A DNA stretch of 64,000 nucleotides, from contig NZ_QLSU01000001.1 of the NCBI RefSeq assembly GCF_003268775.1, positions 372,001 through 436,000 of the forward strand, read 5' to 3'. Numbering within the stretch: the first letter of the stretch is position 1; every line of letters starts with the position of its first letter. The DNA comes from Paraburkholderia unamae. GTDB lineage: Bacteria > Pseudomonadota > Gammaproteobacteria > Burkholderiales > Burkholderiaceae. Below are positions 59,374 to 64,000 of this stretch, in pieces. The translations under genes were made by a program, and so were the position numbers. The notes under the pieces are model-generated. The model ran no database searches and was not told where the DNA came from. It was given only the letters and a program-made list of their open reading frames with translations.

Positions 59374-60519
59374 ATGCCGACCGCCATGCTGTTTTCCGGG
59401 TTCCGCTTGCGCGATCTGCAACTGAAGAACCGGATCGTCGCCTCGCCGATGTGGCAGTACGCCGCCAACAAGGGCTACCCCACCGACTGGCATCTGATGC
59501 ATCTCGGACGCTTCGCGGACGGCGGCTGCGGCCTCGTGTTTCAGGAGGGCACGAGCGTCGAACGGCGCGGCTGCGGCACGACCGGCGATCTGGGCCTCTG
59601 GGACGACCGCTTCGTCGAGCCGCTCGCGCGCATCGTCGCTCTCATCAAGGCGAACGGCGCGGCCGCGGGCATCCAGCTTCTGCATTGCGGGCGCAAGGCC
59701 CGCACGCGAGCGCCCACGCAAGGGCGCGGCTACCTGGAGCGAACGCCCGATATCGAGGACTGGGACGAGTGGGAGCCGATATCCGCGAGCGCGGTCGCGC
59801 TCAAGGAAGGCATGCCCGCGCCGCGCGCCATGACGCCTGGCGATATCCGCGCGGTCGTCGACGCCTACGCCGCGGCGGCCTCGCGCGCGCGGCGCGCGGG
59901 CTATGACGTGATCGAGTTGCACGCCGCGCACGGCTACCTGCTCCACCAGTTCCTCTCTCCCGCAACGAACCGGCGCGGCGATGCGTACGGCGGCAGTCTC
60001 GCCAACCGCATGCGCCTCGTGATCGAGATCGTGGATGCGGTGCGCGCGAACTGGGACGACGCCAAGCCGCTGTTCGTGCGCGTGTCATGCGTGGACGGCG
60101 CGGGCTGGAGCGTGGACGACACCGTCGTGCTGAGCCGCCAGCTTTCGCTGCACGGCGTGGACGTGATCGATTGCACCTCGGGCGGCCTCGTCGGTTCGCC
60201 ATTGCCCTCGCATGCCGCGCCCGATTATGGCTATCAGGTGCAGTATGCGGAGCACGTCAAGGCGCATACCGGCATGCCGACCGCCGCCGTGGGGCTGATC
60301 GTGCATGCGCGCCAGGCCGAGGCGATCCTCGCGGCGGGCCGTGCCGATCTCATCCTGCTCGGCAGGGAACTGATCCACAACCCGAACTGGGCAATCGACG
60401 CCGCGCTCAAGCTCGGCGTCGACGGCGCGGCGGCGCACTGGCCGCCTCATATCCGCTATTGGCTGGAGCGCCGTGCGAGCGCCACGCCGGGCTTCGTGCC
60501 CTCCACATTCGCACCTTGA
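59374..60519 (+). CDS. NADH:flavin oxidoreductase, old yellow enzyme family
   Basis: A 381-residue FMN-dependent enzyme, a TIM barrel that begins LFSGFRLRDLQLKNRIVASPMWQYAA. It has IQLLHCGRKA, IELHAAHGYLLHQFLSPATNRR and RMRLVIEIVDA, and ends with ILLGRELIHNPNW. Most members reduce activated double bonds (enones, enoate esters or dienoyl-CoA). It follows the orphan binding protein; AGGAG precedes the ATG at 59374. It would suit reduction of an unsaturated ring or dienoyl intermediate in this pathway. Confidence 0.86.
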   Translation: MPTAMLFSGFRLRDLQLKNRIVASPMWQYAANKGYPTDWHLMHLGRFADGGCGLVFQEGTSVERRGCGTTGDLGLWDDRFVEPLARIVALIKANGAAAGIQLLHCGRKARTRAPTQGRGYLERTPDIEDWDEWEPISASAVALKEGMPAPRAMTPGDIRAVVDAYAAAASRARRAGYDVIELHAAHGYLLHQFLSPATNRRGDAYGGSLANRMRLVIEIVDAVRANWDDAKPLFVRVSCVDGAGWSVDDTVVLSRQLSLHGVDVIDCTSGGLVGSPLPSHAAPDYGYQVQYAEHVKAHTGMPTAAVGLIVHARQAEAILAAGRADLILLGRELIHNPNWAIDAALKLGVDGAAAHWPPHIRYWLERRASATPGFVPSTFAP

Positions 60520-60661
60520 AACACGGCGTTTCGGCGCACGCCCTCATCGGCTTGCCAGCGAGAATTGGCGAATACCACAATAGCCCGCGCCACGCCGCGC
60601 TGCTACATTGAGCATTTATGCGGGCGCGAACGACTCGCTCCGCCGCTGCCGGTTCTCGCCT

Positions 60662-61564
60662 ATGCATTTCGATCTCGCCGACTTCCGACTCGTCAGCAAT
60701 ATTGCCGAGGAGTCGAATCTCACGCGCGGCGCCGCGCGCTCGTTCCTGTCCGTGCCGGCCGCAAGCCAACGCATCAAGAACCTCGAATTCACGCTCGGCA
60801 TCAAAGTGTTCCAGCGCTCCAGTCAGGGCGTGGCGCTGACCGAGGCCGGTCGCGCCTATCTGGATCATGGCCGGCGCATCCTCGCGCAAATCGAGCTGCT
60901 GACCAGTGAATTGCAGGCGTTCGGCAGCGGTCTGAAAGGACAACTGAAGATCCAGGCCAACACGACGGCGATCACCGAATTCATGCCGCCCGTGCTCGGC
61001 GCCTTCCTGCGCGACCATCCCGAAGTGCAGATCGACATGCGCGAAAAGCTCAGCGACGAAGCCGTGCGCGCGGTGCGGGACGGTGCGGCCGATATCGCCA
61101 TCATCTCCGGCACGGTGCCGACCGACGGCACCGAAGTGCGCCGCTTCGCGCGGTCGCGACTCGTTGCCGTGGCCCCGCTCGATCATCCCGTGGCGAACAG
61201 AAACAAGGCACGCTTTCAGGACTTGCTGCAACACGAATTCGTCGCGCTGCTGGACGGCAGCGCGACCCAGGAGTTCCTGCGCCAGCATGCGCTCGCGCTG
61301 CACGAGAACCTCAGCGTGCGCGTGCAGGCGGCGGGCTTCGACGCCGTGTTCCGGCTCGTGGAAGCGGGCATCGGCATTGGCGTGATGCCCGAGATCGTCG
61401 TGCAACGCATGAACAGCCGCGCCACCGTGCACGTGTGCGAGCTCGACGAGCCGTGGGCCACGCGCGAATATCAGCTATGCGCGAAGGCCTTCGAGTCGCT
61501 GCCCTCGTTCGCGCAGGACCTGGTTCGCCGCATCATCGCGGCCTACGACAGCGAGTCGCCGTAA
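60662..61564 (+). CDS. LysR-family transcriptional regulator
   Basis: A 300-residue LysR protein: MHFDLADFRLVSNIAEESNLTRGAARSFLSVPAASQRIKNLE holds the helix-turn-helix, and the effector domain runs from about residue 90. The start at 60662 matches the usual LysR beginning; an in-frame start at 60608 would add 18 residues and neither has a strong ribosome site. It lies 142 bases after the flavin oxidoreductase, in the same direction, at the end of the island, and may add a second layer of control beside IclR. Confidence 0.86.
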   Translation: MHFDLADFRLVSNIAEESNLTRGAARSFLSVPAASQRIKNLEFTLGIKVFQRSSQGVALTEAGRAYLDHGRRILAQIELLTSELQAFGSGLKGQLKIQANTTAITEFMPPVLGAFLRDHPEVQIDMREKLSDEAVRAVRDGAADIAIISGTVPTDGTEVRRFARSRLVAVAPLDHPVANRNKARFQDLLQHEFVALLDGSATQEFLRQHALALHENLSVRVQAAGFDAVFRLVEAGIGIGVMPEIVVQRMNSRATVHVCELDEPWATREYQLCAKAFESLPSFAQDLVRRIIAAYDSESP

Positions 61565-61585
61565 GCCGCGACGCATGCGCGCTGT

Positions 61586-62470
61586 TCAGCGCAGCGGCTC
61601 GAATGCGAAGCCGTTACCCTCGCGGCGCACGTAGCCGCAATACGGGTCGCCGAAATGCACCGGCAGAATGAGCGCCTCGCGCTCGGCGGCCGCTTCGAGA
61701 AACGCGTGGCGCGTGCTGCGCGCCTGGTCGGGCCACAGGCAGTAGCCCGAATTCACCTCGGGACAGGCAATCTGGATCGGGTTGTGGCAGATGTCGCCGC
61801 TGAACACCGCCTCCTCGCCGCGCGAGCGGATGCGAAACGCCACCTGCCCGGGGCTGTGCCCCGGCGCGGCTTCGACCTTCAGGCAATCGGCGATCTCCAT
61901 GCCCGGGCGCATCATGACGGCAAGCCCCGCATCCACGACCGGCATCACGCTGTCGTCGAACGCGTCGCCGAACACGTCCACGCCTTCCACCTTGTTGCGC
62001 CCCGCCTTGCAATAGAGAAAGTCGTCTTCGGGGAGGTAGTAGCGCGCGTTAGGGAACGTGGGCGTCCAGCGGTTGTCGAGCCAGCGCGTATTCCAGCCCA
62101 CGTGGTCCATATGCAGGTGCGTGATGGCGACGTGCGTGACCTTGTCGAGCGGCGCGCCGGCGGCTTCGAGCCATTCGGGCACGAGCGTATTGAGCCGGTG
62201 CATGCGTGCCATGCCTTCGCGCGGCTTGCCGTTGCCCACACCCGTATCGACAACGATGATGTTGCCGCCCGCGTGCACGACCCACAATTGCACGGTCAAC
62301 ACGAAGCGGTTCATGTGCGGCACCCAGTGCTGCGGTGCCATCCAGTCGCGATTGCGTTCGAGCGCCGCCGGATCGAGATCCGGCAGCAGGAATTCCGGCG
62401 GATGCGTGGGGCCGGAGTATTCGTGAATGCGGGTGATGCGCACATCCCCGATCATCATGGTGTCGATCAT
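61586..62470 (-). CDS. Metallo-beta-lactamase-fold hydrolase
   Basis: A 294-residue hydrolase with the metal motif THLHMDHVGW (H-x-H-x-D-H), further ligands in PGHSPGQVAF and FSGDICHNP, and LPVHFGDPYCGYV near the end. It resembles the AHL-lactonase/ROO-like branch in length, but the cleaved bond cannot be told from the motifs. It is divergent from nothing close, converges on the LysR gene, and precedes nothing in its own direction. The ribosome site before 62470 is weak; a start at residue 5 or 6 is possible. Confidence 0.83.
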   Translation of the reverse strand: MIDTMMIGDVRITRIHEYSGPTHPPEFLLPDLDPAALERNRDWMAPQHWVPHMNRFVLTVQLWVVHAGGNIIVVDTGVGNGKPREGMARMHRLNTLVPEWLEAAGAPLDKVTHVAITHLHMDHVGWNTRWLDNRWTPTFPNARYYLPEDDFLYCKAGRNKVEGVDVFGDAFDDSVMPVVDAGLAVMMRPGMEIADCLKVEAAPGHSPGQVAFRIRSRGEEAVFSGDICHNPIQIACPEVNSGYCLWPDQARSTRHAFLEAAAEREALILPVHFGDPYCGYVRREGNGFAFEPLR

Positions 62471-62536
62471 GGTCGTCGTTTCGATGGGTTCGTGTCCGGG
62501 GCGCGGAGCGCGAAGCGCGCCCCGCGCGTGGTTCGA

Positions 62537-63199
62537 TTATGCCGCCGCAGCGTCGCGCGCGAGCGCGAATCGCAAGGGCGCGGCCGTGGCGGCCTGCACG
62601 TCCTGTGCGCTAGCTTGGCCGGTGAGTTCGATCACCGTGAGGCCTTCGGCGCGCACGTCGATGACGGCGAGGTCGGTGTAGATGCGCGTCACGCAGCGCA
62701 TGCCCGTGAGCGGGAAGGTGCACTCGGGCAGGATTTTCGGCGCGCCGTTGCGGTCCACGTGCTCCATCACGACGAACACGTTGCGCGCGCCCACGGCCAG
62801 ATCCATAGCGCCGCCCACGCCGGGAATCGCGTCGGCGTCGCCCGTGTGCCAGTTCGCGAGGTCGCCGTGCGTCGACACCTGGAACGCGCCGAGCACGCAA
62901 TAGTCGAGGTGGCCGCCGCGCATCATCGCAAACGAGTCGGCGTGATGAAAGAGCGCCGCGCCCGGCAGCAGGCGGATCGGCTCCTTGCCCGCGTTGATGA
63001 GATCGGGGTCCTCTTCGTGCGGCGCGGGCTTGACCCAGCGGCCGAGCACGCCGTTCTCGCTGTGCAGGATCACTTCGCGTTCGGCGGGAATGTGATTGGC
63101 GACCAGCGTAGGCAGCCCGATGCCGAGATTCACATATGCGCCTTCGGGAATATCGCGCGCCACGCGCGCGGCCAGCGCATTGCGTTGTTGCGGGGTCAT
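62537..63199 (-). CDS. pcaJ: 3-oxoadipate CoA-transferase subunit B
   Basis: A 220-residue beta subunit that, with PcaI, moves CoA from succinyl-CoA to 3-oxoadipate at the end of the beta-ketoadipate pathway. It has the catalytic glutamate in ILHSENGVLG, GGHLDYCVLGAFQV, and GGAMDLAVGARNVFV. It overlaps pcaI by four bases. The close match to Pseudomonas PcaJ over the length I can recall makes this firmer than a generic 3-oxoacid transferase, but acetoacetate cannot be ruled out. Confidence 0.87.
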   Translation of the reverse strand: MTPQQRNALAARVARDIPEGAYVNLGIGLPTLVANHIPAEREVILHSENGVLGRWVKPAPHEEDPDLINAGKEPIRLLPGAALFHHADSFAMMRGGHLDYCVLGAFQVSTHGDLANWHTGDADAIPGVGGAMDLAVGARNVFVVMEHVDRNGAPKILPECTFPLTGMRCVTRIYTDLAVIDVRAEGLTVIELTGQASAQDVQAATAAPLRFALARDAAAA

Positions 63200-63903
63200 G
63201 CGAGCGCTCCTGCAAGAGATTCAGCGGCGGACGGCGCGGCAGCGCCGCGCACGACGAGGCGATCGACGTAAATGCCGGGCGAGACGATGGCTTCGGGGTC
63301 GAGCGTGCCGAGCGGCACGAGTTCGGACACCGAAGCGACGGTGCGGCGCGCGGCCGTGGCCATCACGGGGCCGAAATTGCGCGCGAGCCGCCGGTAGACG
63401 AGATTGCCCCAGCGGTCGCCGCGTTCGGCCTTCACAAGCGCGTAATCGAGCGGCAGCGCATATTCGAGCACCTGGCCGCGCCCGCCGATCTCGCGCGTTT
63501 CCTTGTGCTGCGCGAGCGGCGTGCCATAGCCCGTGGGCGTATAGAACGCGCCGATACCCGCGCCCGCCGCGCGCAGCCGCTCGGCGAGCGTGCCCTGCGG
63601 GCACAGTTCCAGCTCGATGCGGCCCTGGCGGTACAGGTCGTTGAACACCCACGAGTCGGGCTGGCGCGGAAACGAGCAGACGATACGCGCCACGCGCCCC
63701 GTTTTCAGCAATGCGGCGAGGCCGATTTCCGCGTTGCCCGCGTTGTTGCTGACGAGCGTGAGCTCGCGCGCGCCGCTCGCGATCAGCGCGTCGATAAGGT
63801 CTTCGGGCACCCCGGCGTTGCCGAAGCCGCCGATGCCGACGACCGCGCCGTCGCTCACGTCGGCGAGCGCGCTTGCGGTGTCGGGCCAGTATTTGTCGAT
63901 CAT
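63196..63903 (-). CDS. pcaI: 3-oxoadipate CoA-transferase subunit A
   Basis: A 235-residue alpha subunit with GIGGFGNAGVPEDLIDAL (CoA-binding glycine-rich loop), VSNNAGNAEIGLAALL, VCSFPRQPDSWVFNDLY, and FYTPTGYGTPLA. It is translationally coupled to pcaJ (four-base overlap). The start at 63903 (MIDKYWPDTASALA) is where family similarity begins; the frame continues upstream to 63996 as shadow. No other beta-ketoadipate genes are in the window. Confidence 0.87.
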   Translation of the reverse strand: MIDKYWPDTASALADVSDGAVVGIGGFGNAGVPEDLIDALIASGARELTLVSNNAGNAEIGLAALLKTGRVARIVCSFPRQPDSWVFNDLYRQGRIELELCPQGTLAERLRAAGAGIGAFYTPTGYGTPLAQHKETREIGGRGQVLEYALPLDYALVKAERGDRWGNLVYRRLARNFGPVMATAARRTVASVSELVPLGTLDPEAIVSPGIYVDRLVVRGAAAPSAAESLAGALA

Positions 63904-64000
63904 GTCTGAGGAATTCCGTGGTTGGACGGTTCCGCCACGATAGCGCCGCACGGCGCGCGCACCCATTCGATTTTTTGAAAGACCGCGTTTCAGCATCGCG

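Overview
The window is about 64 kb of high-GC DNA, densely packed with short operons. Gene content and codon use point to a Burkholderia-group betaproteobacterium, most likely Paraburkholderia or Caballeronia. The signs are a box benzoate pathway with BoxR, a bacterial non-phosphorylative L-rhamnose pathway, pcaIJ, CTGT-N8-ACAG LexA boxes, and many LysR, IclR and TetR regulators. I see no rRNA, tRNA, CRISPR array, insertion sequence or phage gene. The organism is inferred, not proven.

Layout. 1-6257: aerobic benzoyl-CoA (box) pathway, with the boxB start, boxC and boxR on the minus strand, and a PnbB-like protein, benzoate-CoA ligase and an alpha/beta hydrolase on the plus strand. 6612-10365: a CqsS/LqsS-type histidine kinase overlapping an LqsR-like response regulator, facing a CqsA/LqsA-type autoinducer synthase. 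This looks like an alpha-hydroxyketone quorum-sensing module. 11008-12177: diguanylate cyclase. 12289-16348: a bufferin operon (bufA-bufB-bufC-doxX) divergent from an ECF sigma factor and its NrsF-type anti-sigma factor. Three exact GTAACC-N16-CGAA promoters lie between the two halves. 16407-27862: a mixed block with small regulators, a secreted phospholipase C, TetR, Rrf2, a type II NADH dehydrogenase-like enzyme, MFS, SDR, DUF1328, an esterase, and a LexA-boxed SRAP gene.

27906-40222: complete L-rhamnose uptake and catabolism. It holds an ABC importer, mutarotase, lactonase, rhamnose dehydrogenase, rhamnonate dehydratase, KDR dehydrogenase, a diketo-acid hydrolase, an MFS carrier and a LysR regulator. 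A conserved 51-bp element lies upstream of both leftward operons. 40446-44406: glpD-glpK-glpF. 44407-44953: an unusually AT-rich gap. 45202-50261: a LexA-boxed Y-family polymerase, a class V aminotransferase, LysR, GNAT and small unknown genes. 50676-61564: a catabolic island for an unidentified carboxylic acid (MHS transporter, IclR, cyclase, acyl-CoA ligase, acyl-CoA dehydrogenase, SDR, orphan binding protein, old-yellow-enzyme homologue, LysR). 61586-63903: a metallo-beta-lactamase-fold hydrolase and pcaJ-pcaI.

The most rewarding parts are the quorum-sensing module, the sigma/NrsF/bufferin locus with its promoters, the 51-bp rhamnose element, and the two LexA-controlled divergent pairs that include uncharacterised small proteins.
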